Positions 1 through 6,866 of a stretch of 17,602 nt of DNA are shown here, one piece after another. The DNA lies in NCBI GenBank assembly GCA_002362155.1, contig DETN01000017.1, positions 1 through 17,602 on the forward strand, given 5' to 3'. Source of the DNA: Lachnospiraceae bacterium UBA3287 (GTDB taxonomy: Bacteria; Bacillota; Clostridia; Lachnospirales; Lachnospiraceae). A program made the position numbers and the translations under genes. Position 1 is the stretch's first letter, and the number at the start of each line of letters is the position of its first letter. The notes under the pieces are model-generated. The model did not search any database, was not told where the DNA came from, and was given only the letters and a program-made list of their open reading frames with translations.

Positions 1-72
1 GTACACTGCACAGAAAAGGAATTTGAAGACTACTGCGCAAAGATGGACAGGATGGAAAAGGAAAAGGGCTGA
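1..72 (+). CDS. 3' end of an unidentified protein-coding gene (partial)
   Basis: Reading from base 1, frame 1 is open for 23 codons and ends at TGA (70-72). The residues are highly charged (Lys/Glu/Asp, ending in KMDRMEKEKG), like the tail of a soluble or coiled protein. A strong terminator hairpin follows about 35 bases later, which supports this being the true end of a plus-strand gene. Too little is present to name a family. The reading frame is an inference from the terminator placement and the absence of stops. Confidence 0.45.
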   Translation, partial: VHCTEKEFEDYCAKMDRMEKEKG

Positions 73-105
73 TCAAAGCCTTACAGATCCCATCAAATGA
101 AAAAA

Positions 106-137
106 GCCTGGTTCCGGAGACGGAATCAGGTTTTTTC
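106..137 (+). terminator. Rho-independent terminator, probably bidirectional
   Basis: CCTG-G-TTCCG (107-116) pairs with CGGAA-T-CAGG (121-130) around a GAGA tetraloop, with one G-T wobble. Six T residues follow (131-136), and six A residues (100-105) precede the stem, so the same hairpin also has a U-tract when read from the minus strand. It would end the gene finishing at 72 and also the minus-strand gene finishing at 198. Confidence 0.85.
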
Positions 138-197
138 AGTGTAGGATCAAAACCCCGGGAGAGGAAGTATCCTGCGGTCTGTCCTTTTCCCCCTGCC

Positions 198-572
198 TCA
201 GATCACGACATAGGCAAGGATCAGGGATACGATGATATAGAGGATGCCAAGGAAGAGAGGATAGTTAAAGGACCTTTCTCTCTGGTCCCGGCGGTCTCTT
301 TCGTATTTGCCAAAGTCCAGAGGCTTTTCCGGATCGGTATGCCGCAGGCCCCTTCGGAAGGTAAAGCTGGAAATATCCAGATCTCCTTTCAGAATGAAGG
401 AATAGATAATGCCGCCGATGATCAGGACCAGGCCGATGATGGTCAGGGCGTCGGTAAAGACGGTCAGGCCGTTGGGCTTTGTCGTAAACCCTCTGGCAGC
501 GGGATAGGCCAGGGTAATGATGAGATGGCTGATCATGGTGCGGGGATTGATTTTCTTGAATTTTTCGATCAA
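198..572 (-). CDS. DUF3899-type small membrane protein
   Basis: A protein of 124 residues when started at TTG (572-570), with two predicted membrane helices: one at about residues 42-62 (LTIIGLVLIIGGIIYSFIL) and one at the extreme C-terminus (LFLGILYIIVSLILAYVVI). Between them is a polar loop with SFTFRRG and a basic, Arg-rich stretch before FNYPLFLG. This helix-FRR-loop-helix layout matches the DUF3899 family of Bacillota, whose function is unknown. The frame stays open upstream to an ATG at 638, but a TATAAT box lies at 621-626, inside that extension, and AGGAAGG (581-587) sits 8 bases before the TTG. I therefore prefer the TTG start. A downstream ATG (MISHLII) is a second alternative. It appears to be transcribed alone and to end at the bidirectional hairpin near 106-137. 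Confidence 0.75.
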   Translation of the reverse strand: MIEKFKKINPRTMISHLIITLAYPAARGFTTKPNGLTVFTDALTIIGLVLIIGGIIYSFILKGDLDISSFTFRRGLRHTDPEKPLDFGKYERDRRDQRERSFNYPLFLGILYIIVSLILAYVVI

Positions 573-620
573 GGCGGGTGCCTTCCTTTCTGCGGGAGCA
601 GTTTTTCCTAACTGACAGAG

Positions 621-648
621 ATTATAACACACTTGCATCTGCTTTGAA
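621..648 (-). promoter_or_regulatory. Sigma-A promoter of the DUF3899 gene (extended -10)
   Basis: On the minus strand TATAAT (621-626) is preceded by TGT, giving the extended -10 form TGnTATAAT. A weak -35 (TTCAAA, 643-648) lies 16 bases upstream. Transcription would start near 614, which excludes the ATG at 638 as the translation start. Confidence 0.65.
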
Positions 649-663
649 GAAAATACTTTGTTA

Positions 664-720
664 AGAGGAAGGGCGGATCCTCCCGGAACATCTCCTCCGG
701 CGTATTTCCGCTGCCCCTCT
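664..720 (-). terminator. Imperfect long hairpin after the AEC transporter gene
   Basis: AGAGG (664-668), GG (671-672) and GCGGA (673-677) pair with CCTCT (716-720), CC (714-715) and TCCGC (707-711), with two-base bulges. The hairpin lies just after the stop of the gene ending at 725. There is no U-tract in the minus direction, so termination here is only a possibility. Confidence 0.3.
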
Positions 721-724
721 GAAT

Positions 725-1693
725 TCAGATGGCGCCCATGGTCTTTAAGAGGAAGAGCCAGAAGGTCAGGGAAAAGGAACAGCCGAAGGTGGTGATCATG
801 ACCACGCTGCTGGTAAGAACTCCTTCATGGCCCATGTTCCTGGCCATGACATAGCAGGAGACAGTGGTGGCAGAGCCCAGCATGACCAGGATGGCTACCA
901 GCTGTTCTCCGGCAAAGCCCAGGCGCAGGGCCAGGGGGAGAAAGAGGGCCGCCAGTCCGAAGAGCTTGATCAGGGCAGCCGCCATAGCAGGCTTTATGTC
1001 CTGCAGGGCTTTGCCTGGTTCAAAGGAGGCGCCCATGGACATAAGTCCCAGAGGCGTAGCCAGGCAGGCCAGGCTTTCTGTGACGGCATCCGGGACCCCT
1101 CCCATGGGAAGGCGGAGCAGGGACCAGGCAAGTCCCAGAATAATAGCGATGATGAGAGGGTTCTTAATGATGCCGGTCAGTGTTTTTTTCATAAGGGCGG
1201 CTCCGCCGCCGGAGGCATTTTCCGAAGAGACGTCCTGGGCGGTCAGGGTCAGGACCAGGACAGCGAAGATGTTGTAAAGAGGAACGCTGCCTATGATCAT
1301 AAGGGGCCCCATGCCTGTGGCGGCGTCTCCGTAGATGTTGTGGATAAAGGCGATGCCCAGGATGGCCGCACTGCTGCGGTAGGAGGCCTGTATGAATTCG
1401 CCCCGTTTTCCCCTGTCCTTCAGGATCCCGAAAGAGATCAGGGTGATGATCCCTATGCTGAGGGCCGTAGCCATGAAACAGAACAGGACAAAGGAGGCGT
1501 CCCATGTGCCTGCAAAGTCCTGGGTGGCCAGGTCTTTGAAAAGCAGGACCGGCAGAGCGGCCTTGAATACGAACTGGTTGGTCCAGGCGGCGGCTCTTTC
1601 GTCGATCAGGCGGATCCGCCTAAAGACGTAGCCAAGGATCATAAGGGAAAAGACGGGAAGAGTGGCATTGAGGCTGAAGATCAGATTTTCCAT
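725..1693 (-). CDS. AEC-family transporter (auxin efflux carrier fold)
   Basis: A 322-residue integral membrane protein. It begins NLIFSLNATLPVFSLMILGYVFRR, the classical first helix plus basic loop of AEC/PF03547 carriers, and then shows about ten hydrophobic segments in two halves. Family hallmarks are the ALPVLLF segment near residue 47, PLIIAIILGL near 180 and ATPLGLMSMGASF near 215, where the second half starts. Length is typical (about 300-320). Bacterial members export or import small carboxylates such as malate; the substrate cannot be told from sequence. ATG at 1693 has AAGGAG at 1701-1706, 7 bases upstream. It is a single-gene unit reading away from the tRNA gene. Confidence 0.9.
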   Translation of the reverse strand: MENLIFSLNATLPVFSLMILGYVFRRIRLIDERAAAWTNQFVFKAALPVLLFKDLATQDFAGTWDASFVLFCFMATALSIGIITLISFGILKDRGKRGEFIQASYRSSAAILGIAFIHNIYGDAATGMGPLMIIGSVPLYNIFAVLVLTLTAQDVSSENASGGGAALMKKTLTGIIKNPLIIAIILGLAWSLLRLPMGGVPDAVTESLACLATPLGLMSMGASFEPGKALQDIKPAMAAALIKLFGLAALFLPLALRLGFAGEQLVAILVMLGSATTVSCYVMARNMGHEGVLTSSVVMITTFGCSFSLTFWLFLLKTMGAI

Positions 1694-1700
1694 GATGCTG

Positions 1701-1728
1701 CTCCTTTGAATCAGATGGTTTGACTATA
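1701..1728 (-). promoter_or_regulatory. Promoter and ribosome binding site of the AEC transporter gene
   Basis: Minus-strand TATAGT (1723-1728) preceded by TGT gives an extended -10 box; no good -35 is visible. AAGGAG (1701-1706) is the ribosome binding site. The -10 is only a few bases past the U-tract of the tRNA terminator, so the carrier gene starts a new transcript here. Confidence 0.5.
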
Positions 1729-1732
1729 ACAT

Positions 1733-1766
1733 AAAAACAGCACGATATTTCCAAGAAATACCGTGC
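1733..1766 (-). terminator. Terminator of the tRNA-Ala transcript
   Basis: GCACG-A-TATTTC (1740-1751) pairs with GAAATA-C-CGTGC (1755-1766) around a three-base loop, with one A/C mismatch. On the minus strand the stem is followed by a short U-run (the A bases at 1733-1737). It begins 8 bases after the tRNA 3' end. Confidence 0.8.
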
Positions 1767-1774
1767 TGCAGTCG

Positions 1775-1847
1775 TGGAGATGACGGGATTCGAACCCGCG
1801 GTCTCTAACTTGCGAAGCTAGCGCTTTCCCAGCTAAGCTACATCCCC
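1775..1847 (-). tRNA. tRNA-Ala (anticodon CGC)
   Basis: A 73-base cloverleaf read on the minus strand. The acceptor arm is GGGGATG/CATCTCC with the G3-U70 pair that marks alanine tRNAs. The anticodon arm CTAGC-TTCGCAA-GTTAG gives a seven-base loop with anticodon CGC, reading GCG codons. The T arm contains GGGTTCGAATCCC. The discriminator base is A, and CCA is not encoded (the next bases are CGA), so it must be added after transcription. Confidence 0.95.
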
Positions 1848-1858
1848 GAACGCAGACT

Positions 1859-1864
1859 ATTATA
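1859..1864 (-). promoter_or_regulatory. -10 box of the tRNA-Ala promoter
   Basis: Minus-strand TATAAT preceded by TGT forms an extended -10 element, 11 bases before the mature tRNA 5' end. The -35 region (around CTTCCA) is weak. It gives the tRNA its own start, independent of the glycosidase gene upstream. Confidence 0.65.
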
Positions 1865-1899
1865 ACACGTTTTCGGGGAAATGGAAGTATTATTTTTGG

Positions 1900-1927
1900 C
1901 CTTGCCGCATATGCCTTACCGCATATG
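1900..1927. repeat. 14-base tandem duplication across a stop codon
   Basis: CCTTGCCGCATATG (1900-1913) is followed directly by CCTTACCGCATATG (1914-1927), identical except for one base. That one base lies in the stop codon of the glycosidase gene (TTA on the plus strand, TAA on the coding strand). Each unit contains the self-complementary core GCATATGC or a variant of it. Confidence 0.8.
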
Positions 1928-3577
1928 GTAGACCCTGGTCTCATAGGGATGGAGTATATCGGAAGCGGAAAAAGGGTAGTTTCCAAGGACCAGATCTTTT
2001 TCAGCTTTGGCCCAGTCGACCGGCAGGCGCTCTTTTGTTTCCTTTGCGGCAAAGGAGCAGACGATCAGGTAGCGGTCGCCCAGATAGGAACGCTCGTAAA
2101 CGTAGTGCTTCCTGCTGCGGGGGAAGTACTCTTTATAGCTTCCCCAGATCAGGGTCTCTGTCTCCTTCCGGAGGGCCAGGCACCTGCGGTAGAAGTTCAG
2201 GATGCTGTCCGGATCCTTCTCCTGGGCTGCCGCGTTGATCTTTTTATAGTTTGGATTGACCCGGAACCAGGGCTTTGCCGTGGAAAAGCCTGCGTATTTT
2301 CCGTCTGTCCACTGGACCGGGGTGCGGGCAGAGTCTCTGCTGGAGACATGGATCCACCGCATGCGCATCTCCTGTGATCTGTGCCTGCGGAAGCTGTGGT
2401 AGGCGTTGATGGTGGAGACGTCATTGTACTGATCGATGGACCTGAGGCGGATGTTGGTCATGCCGATCTCCTGGCCCTGGTATATAAAGGGACATCCCTG
2501 CTGGAAGATGTATGAGGCGGCCAGGCAGGTGCCGGACTCTCTCCAGAACTTTTCGCTGCCGTAGCGGCTGATGACGCGGGGATGGTCGTGGTTTTCCAGG
2601 TAGAGACAGTTCCAGGCCCTGCCGTTCATGGCATTCTGCCACTTTGTAAAGGCCTTTTTCAGCTTGGTCAGCATGAAGCGGTGCCAGACGTACTCCGTCA
2701 TGATGCAGTCTGCCGTCATATGGTCGAACTGGATCATCATATCCAGGACCCGGTCCGGGCCGGAGATATAGGTGGCAGCGGTCTTTACCGGCGTAAAGGG
2801 GGCTTCTCCGATCTGAATTGCATTGTATTCCCTGGCCACTTCCCGGAATTCCTGCAGGTATTCCATGAGCCTTGGGCCGTCCTTGTAATGGGGCAGGCCG
2901 TTGATCATGGGCAGGAGAGGATTGCCGTCTGGCAGGGCCGGATTCTTGGAAATGTAGGTGATGACGTCCTCACGGAAGCCGTCCACCCCCATATCCAGCC
3001 AGAAACGCATGATCCCCTTTACCTCTTCCCGGACTTTGGGATTGTCCATGTTGAGGTCGGGCTGTTTTTTGGCGAAGACGTGGAGATAGTACTGGCCCCT
3101 GGTCTCACAGTATTCCCAGGCCAGGCCCTCGAACTGGCTGTACCAGTTGTTGGGAGGCAGCATCTGCTCCCCTTTGAAGCGGGGATCCCGCCAGATATAG
3201 TAGTCGCTGTAAGGATTGTCCTTTCCTTTGCAGCTTTCTTTGAACCAGGGATGCTCGTCGGAGGTATGGTTGATGACCAGGTCCATGAGGACGATCATGC
3301 CCAGCTCGTGGGCCCTGTCCAGGACCTTTCTGAACTGGTCCAGGGTCCCGTAATCGGGATGGATGTTCCTGTAATCGGAGATGTCGTAGCCGTAGTCCGC
3401 GTTGGGGGAAGGATAGACCGGGGAGAACCAGATGGCATCCACTCCCAGGGATTTTATGTAGTCAAGGCGGTCATAGACCCCGTAGAGATCCCCGATCCCG
3501 TCTCCGTTGCCGTCGGCAAAGGAACGGATCCAGATCTGGTAAAAGGACATGCGCCTGAAATCTTTATTTCTGTCCAT
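1916..3577 (-). CDS. GH13 alpha-glucosidase, oligo-1,6-glucosidase group
   Basis: A 553-residue cytoplasmic glycoside hydrolase family 13 enzyme (no signal peptide). All conserved regions are visible: DLVINHTSDEH (99-109), QPDLN (172-176), GFREDVI (200-206) with nucleophile Asp204, IGEAP (256-260) with acid/base Glu258, and ENHDHPR (328-334) with the transition-state Asp331. QPDLN is typical of subfamily 31 (oligo-1,6-glucosidase, dextran glucosidase, trehalose-6-phosphate hydrolase). Val after the nucleophile is associated in this group with alpha-1,6 rather than alpha-1,4 cleavage; exact substrate is inferred only. Length matches the family (about 550). The ATG at 3577 has GGGGA six bases upstream and overlaps the end of the glycosyltransferase gene by 14 bases, implying translational coupling. 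A later ATG (residue 10) is the alternative start. The stop codon lies in a 14-base tandem repeat. Confidence 0.92.
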   Translation of the reverse strand: MDRNKDFRRMSFYQIWIRSFADGNGDGIGDLYGVYDRLDYIKSLGVDAIWFSPVYPSPNADYGYDISDYRNIHPDYGTLDQFRKVLDRAHELGMIVLMDLVINHTSDEHPWFKESCKGKDNPYSDYYIWRDPRFKGEQMLPPNNWYSQFEGLAWEYCETRGQYYLHVFAKKQPDLNMDNPKVREEVKGIMRFWLDMGVDGFREDVITYISKNPALPDGNPLLPMINGLPHYKDGPRLMEYLQEFREVAREYNAIQIGEAPFTPVKTAATYISGPDRVLDMMIQFDHMTADCIMTEYVWHRFMLTKLKKAFTKWQNAMNGRAWNCLYLENHDHPRVISRYGSEKFWRESGTCLAASYIFQQGCPFIYQGQEIGMTNIRLRSIDQYNDVSTINAYHSFRRHRSQEMRMRWIHVSSRDSARTPVQWTDGKYAGFSTAKPWFRVNPNYKKINAAAQEKDPDSILNFYRRCLALRKETETLIWGSYKEYFPRSRKHYVYERSYLGDRYLIVCSFAAKETKERLPVDWAKAEKDLVLGNYPFSASDILHPYETRVYHMR

Positions 3578-5159
3578 CGTCTATCCCCATAAAGTCTTCC
3601 AGGCCCTTCTGGAAGGCACTGGATGCGGTCTCAATGTTTTCCTTTATTCTCTTTTTGCGCTCTCTGGCATTGTACTGGACTTCGTCATGGATGCTGTCGA
3701 TCAGAGCCCCCAGGTTCTGGGTGTTCTCAGTGATGGCGGCAGCCACCTTTTCCGCCTTTTTCCGGGTGTCGTGCTCCCATTCCTCGGCCATGCTGGTCAG
3801 GAGGGCTCCGAAATTGGTGGTGTTCTCTGTCACGTTGTCCATCATACCGCCCACGTTCTGCTGGATATCCTGGTAGAAGGCCTGCCAGATCTGGCGGCTG
3901 CGGTCCCGTTCCTCCATGCTCCGGGCCGTAAAGGCCACCATAAGGTCGGTGACATCCTTTCTGCGTCCCGCATAGGCTCCGGCCCTGTGCTGTTCCAGGA
4001 CATAGCCGTAGCGGTCATAGGCCGCGGCCACAGCGTCCCTCCAGGAAAGGTAGATCTCGTCCATGGCGTGCTGGCCCACCTGATGGACGTGGTCCATGTC
4101 GGCGCAGGCTTTTAGCAGGAAGGCAAAAAGGGATTCGGGATTTTCCTGAATTTTGAAGCCGTTCCGGTCGTCGGTCACATCTTCCGCGGCGCAGGAGCCT
4201 TCGATCAGGACGCTGGCCAGGCCGCAGGCGGCTGCTTCCCTGACCACCAGTCCGTTGGTATCGAAGGTGGAGGGGAAGATAAAGAGGTCAGCCCGGGTGT
4301 TCCAGGCACGGAGAACATTCCTGTCGTAGATGGGGCCGGTAAAGAGGCACTTGCCGGGAATGTCATTATCCTCCATGAAGCCGTATTCTGCGGCTTTCTG
4401 CTGCATGGCTTCCAGATCGGGGCCCTTGCCGATAAAGACCATGCGGAAGTCCTGGCCCGCGTCGGAGAGCATCTTCAGGGCGTCCAGGATCATGGGAATG
4501 CCTTTATAGGTAATGATCCTGCCTACGAAGAGGAAGACAGGAAGGCCTTCGGGAAGGTCCCAGCCGGCGGTGGCAGCCTTTACTTCCGCCTCGCTGACCC
4601 GGCCCTTTTCGAAATCCACGCCGTTGTTCATGACCAGGTAGTCGCCTTCATAGCCGATAGCTCTGAGGCTTTCGCCGGCGCCCCGGCTGACCACCCATAC
4701 GTCGTCGCAGCACTGGATGTTGCTGACCATGGCCTGGATGGTGGTATCTGCCATATGTCTGTTTTTGAAGATCCTGCGCAGGTCAATATCATACTTGGTA
4801 TGGTAGGTAAAGACGATGGGAGCGTCCACCCGGTCCCGCAGGAGCCTGGCAATGATATTGGCCGTGGCGGGGCAGTGGGAGTGGATGATGTCCGGGGCGA
4901 AATCCGCCAGACGGGAAACGTCCTTTTCGTCGAAGGGATTGCCGGTCCTGTAGCCGTTGGCAAAGGAATCCGTGGCAAAGCTCTTGTAGGGGACCACAGG
5001 ATAGTCATATTTATTATAATCCGCACCGGGATAGCGGGGCGTACCCACGATGACGGAGGCACCGAAATCCTTCTGCAGGTAATTGGCGTAGTTGATCAGA
5101 ACATTGGCCACCCCGTCCAGGACGGGAGGGAAGGATTCGTTCAAAAGGCATACTTTCAT
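3564..5159 (-). CDS. GT4-family glycosyltransferase with C-terminal repeat/coiled-coil tail
   Basis: A 531-residue GT-B fold glycosyltransferase. The N-terminal acceptor domain begins MKVCLLNESFPPVLDGVANV, with the glycine-containing loop near residue 15 and the family's IIHSHCP (91-97). The donor domain begins around FLFVGRIITYKG (209-220), with PSTFDTNGLVVREAAACG (296-313), where Asp300 and Glu308 form a D-x7-E version of the E-x7-E motif. It resembles GT4 enzymes that glucosylate diacylglycerol or other lipid acceptors; the acceptor is unproven. From about 395 to 531 a long charged helical tail is added beyond the normal GT4 length (380-400), with a 33-residue repeat (ENTTNFGAL at 445, ENTQNLGAL at 478). 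Start ATG has AAGGAG eight bases upstream. It is first in an operon with the GH13 gene, so the pair may build and trim the same glucoside. Confidence 0.88.
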   Translation of the reverse strand: MKVCLLNESFPPVLDGVANVLINYANYLQKDFGASVIVGTPRYPGADYNKYDYPVVPYKSFATDSFANGYRTGNPFDEKDVSRLADFAPDIIHSHCPATANIIARLLRDRVDAPIVFTYHTKYDIDLRRIFKNRHMADTTIQAMVSNIQCCDDVWVVSRGAGESLRAIGYEGDYLVMNNGVDFEKGRVSEAEVKAATAGWDLPEGLPVFLFVGRIITYKGIPMILDALKMLSDAGQDFRMVFIGKGPDLEAMQQKAAEYGFMEDNDIPGKCLFTGPIYDRNVLRAWNTRADLFIFPSTFDTNGLVVREAAACGLASVLIEGSCAAEDVTDDRNGFKIQENPESLFAFLLKACADMDHVHQVGQHAMDEIYLSWRDAVAAAYDRYGYVLEQHRAGAYAGRRKDVTDLMVAFTARSMEERDRSRQIWQAFYQDIQQNVGGMMDNVTENTTNFGALLTSMAEEWEHDTRKKAEKVAAAITENTQNLGALIDSIHDEVQYNARERKKRIKENIETASSAFQKGLEDFMGIDDGQK

Positions 5160-5204
5160 GGATGTTTCTCCTTGCTGATCAGGGCCCGGAAACCTGACGG
5201 GAGG

Positions 5205-5220
5205 CTTCCGGATCCGGAAG
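5205..5220. promoter_or_regulatory. 16-base perfect palindrome in the glycosyltransferase leader
   Basis: CTTCCGGATCCGGAAG is a perfect inverted repeat (six-base arms, GATC centre). It lies between a minus-strand TATAAT box and the glycosyltransferase start, just past the expected transcription start, where a repressor operator would act. On the plus strand it is followed by ATTTTTT and so resembles a terminator, but no plus-strand gene precedes it. Operator, leader hairpin or antisense terminator are all possible. Confidence 0.45.
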
Positions 5221-5230
5221 ATTTTTTCCT

Positions 5231-5236
5231 ATTATA
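5231..5236 (-). promoter_or_regulatory. -10 box for the glycosyltransferase/GH13 operon
   Basis: A consensus TATAAT on the minus strand, about 70 bases before the glycosyltransferase start codon. No convincing -35 box or TG extension is seen, so an activator may be needed. The operon diverges here from the MATE exporter gene. Confidence 0.5.
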
Positions 5237-5322
5237 TAGCAAAAACGGGCAGGCAGAGCGGATCCAGAGGAAAATTTCCCGAAAGAGCGGCAAAAAAGTC
5301 ACAAAAGTGGGGGGCCGGGGAC

Positions 5323-5350
5323 TTTTCAGACGGGAAAGATTGAGTACAAT
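5323..5350 (+). promoter_or_regulatory. Possible promoter of the MATE exporter gene
   Basis: TTTTCA (5323-5328) and TACAAT (5345-5350) are separated by 16 bases and match four and five of six consensus positions. They lie 43 bases before the start codon. TTGAGT (5340-5345) with a later box is an alternative. Confidence 0.35.
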
Positions 5351-5392
5351 ATAAAGGCATGCAGTTTATGCGTTTAATAAAGGATGACTTTC

Positions 5393-6724
5393 ATGACACA
5401 CGATATGACAAAGGGGCCCCTTCTGCCCCAGCTCATCGGCTTTACCATACCTCTTATCCTGGGCAACTTTCTCCAGCTGACCTATAATGCGGTGGACAGT
5501 ATCATTCTGGGCCGCTTTGTCAGCGCGGGGGCCCTGGCTGCGGCCGGCACCTGCAATCCCCTGATGACCCTGATCATCATGGCCATGCAGGGCATGACCA
5601 TGGGCGCCGGGATCCTGATCGGCAACCTTTACGGGGCGGGTCAGACGGATAAGCTGAAGAGGCAGGTCAGTACGGCCATGATCTCGGGCAGCGTATTTTC
5701 CGTGGCGGTCTCTGTTCTGATCATGATTTTTGCCGGGGAACTGCTGGGCCTGCTCCGGGTGGACCCTCTCATCATGGACCTCTGCCTCCTTTATCTTCGG
5801 ATCGTGGCCTGCGGCCTGATCTTCAACTTCATCTACAACTTCTTTGCCGCGGTCATGCGGGCCATGGGAGATTCCAGATCGCCTCTGATCTTTCTGGGCA
5901 TCAGCGCCCTGGTCAACATAGGAGGAGATCTCTTCTTTGTCATTGTCCTGAATCTGGGGACCCTGGGCTGTGCGGTCAGTACGGTCTTTTCCGAAGGCCT
6001 TTCCTGCCTGCTCTGCTGGATCTTTATAAAGCGCCACATCCCTGTCCTGGACATGGGCAGGCAGTGGCTTGTCTTTGACAGAAGCCTTCTGGCCAGGACC
6101 CTGCGCTACGGATCCGTATCCGCCCTGCAGCAGTCCGCGGTCCAGCTGGGCATCGTATCGGTTCAGGGCATGGTCAATTCCATGGGATATATGGCCACGG
6201 CGGCCTTTGCGGCGGCGGGCAGGATCGATTCCTTTGTCCTGATCCCGGAGAGAAATATCTCCAACGCCATGACCAGCGTCATGGCCCAGAACATGGGTGC
6301 AGGGGAGAAGAAGCGGGTCAGGGACACCTTCCGGATCGGACTGGGCCTGGACCTTGTCTATGCCGTGGTCACAGGCATTCTCCTCTTTGCCTTCTGCCGG
6401 CCTGCCATGGGGCTGTTTACCGGGGAGGAAGAGGTCATAGGTCTGGGCGTCGTCTACCTGCGTCTCATTGCTCTCATGTATATCCTGCCCGCGGTCACCA
6501 ACTGTGTCCAGGGCTATTTCAGAGGGGTGGGAGACCTCAGGATCACCCTGGTCTCCACCCTGCTCAACATGGGATCCCGGGTGGCTGTCTGCTTTTTCCT
6601 GGTGGCCAGAACGTCCCTGGGCATAGCCTCCGTTCCCTGGGCCTGCCTGGCAGGCTGGGTGGCCATGACAGTGTATGAGGCCCCCTTCCTGATCCTCCTG
6701 GAAAGGAAGCTGAAGGGGGAGTAG
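5393..6724 (+). CDS. MATE-family multidrug/toxin exporter
   Basis: A 443-residue inner membrane transporter with about twelve hydrophobic helices. The start MTHDMTKGPLLPQLIGFTIP followed by LILGNFLQLTYNAVDSIILGRFV is the classical MATE N-terminus (PF01554), including the conserved N-x-x-D in helix 1. The family's second repeat is seen from about residue 235 (LRYGSVSALQQSAVQ) onwards. Members export cationic drugs, dyes or cell-envelope precursors by Na+ or H+ antiport; the substrate is unknown here. ATG 5393 is chosen because AAAGGA (5379-5384) sits eight bases upstream; the in-frame ATG at 5384 overlaps that ribosome binding site. It is transcribed away from the glycosyltransferase operon and is followed by a hairpin, so it is probably monocistronic. 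Confidence 0.93.
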   Translation: MTHDMTKGPLLPQLIGFTIPLILGNFLQLTYNAVDSIILGRFVSAGALAAAGTCNPLMTLIIMAMQGMTMGAGILIGNLYGAGQTDKLKRQVSTAMISGSVFSVAVSVLIMIFAGELLGLLRVDPLIMDLCLLYLRIVACGLIFNFIYNFFAAVMRAMGDSRSPLIFLGISALVNIGGDLFFVIVLNLGTLGCAVSTVFSEGLSCLLCWIFIKRHIPVLDMGRQWLVFDRSLLARTLRYGSVSALQQSAVQLGIVSVQGMVNSMGYMATAAFAAAGRIDSFVLIPERNISNAMTSVMAQNMGAGEKKRVRDTFRIGLGLDLVYAVVTGILLFAFCRPAMGLFTGEEEVIGLGVVYLRLIALMYILPAVTNCVQGYFRGVGDLRITLVSTLLNMGSRVAVCFFLVARTSLGIASVPWACLAGWVAMTVYEAPFLILLERKLKGE

Positions 6725-6725
6725 G

Positions 6726-6765
6726 ATCCCAAAGCCCCTTCCTGACGGGCCGCTGTCTTTGGGAT
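6726..6765 (+). terminator. Hairpin after the MATE gene
   Basis: ATCCCAAAG (6726-6734) pairs perfectly with CTTTGGGAT (6757-6765) immediately after the MATE stop codon. There is no U-tract afterwards (TCCCTGG), so it may be a weak terminator or an RNA 3'-end stabiliser. Confidence 0.45.
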
Positions 6766-6792
6766 TCCCTGGTGTCCGCCCAGGCCCTTTCA

Positions 6793-6824
6793 TGGTATGA
6801 TAAACCTGTCCGGACCTTCCGGAC
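6793..6824 (+). promoter_or_regulatory. Extended -10 promoter and leader hairpin of the MBOAT/SGNH operon
   Basis: TGG followed by TATGAT (6796-6801) is an extended -10 element; the -35 region is poor. The inferred start near 6808 coincides with GTCCGG-ACCTT-CCGGAC (6808-6824), a six-pair hairpin that would sit at the very 5' end of the message. AAGGAAG (6854-6860) is the downstream ribosome binding site. Confidence 0.45.
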
Positions 6825-6866
6825 TTCATTACATTCGGCAAAAGCGTTTCAACAAGGAAGTTTCAA

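Noticed and set aside
827..1723. Plus-strand open frame opposite the AEC transporter
   Set aside because: Gly/Gln/Asp-rich antisense composition; the AEC gene on the other strand is convincing.
1775..1847. tRNA-Ala as an integration site of a mobile element
   Set aside because: No integrase, no duplicated tRNA 3' end and no phage-like genes on either side; the tRNA has its own normal promoter and terminator.
5205..5227. Plus-strand terminator formed by the palindrome and T-run
   Set aside because: No plus-strand gene lies upstream to be terminated; operator or leader hairpin for the minus-strand operon is more economical, though antisense termination is not excluded.
5366..6841. Long open frame on the minus strand opposite the MATE gene
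   Set aside because: Its translation is dominated by Gly, Gln, His, Asp and Lys without hydrophobic core or family motifs, as expected opposite a GC-rich membrane protein gene; the MATE frame has clear motifs and a ribosome binding site.
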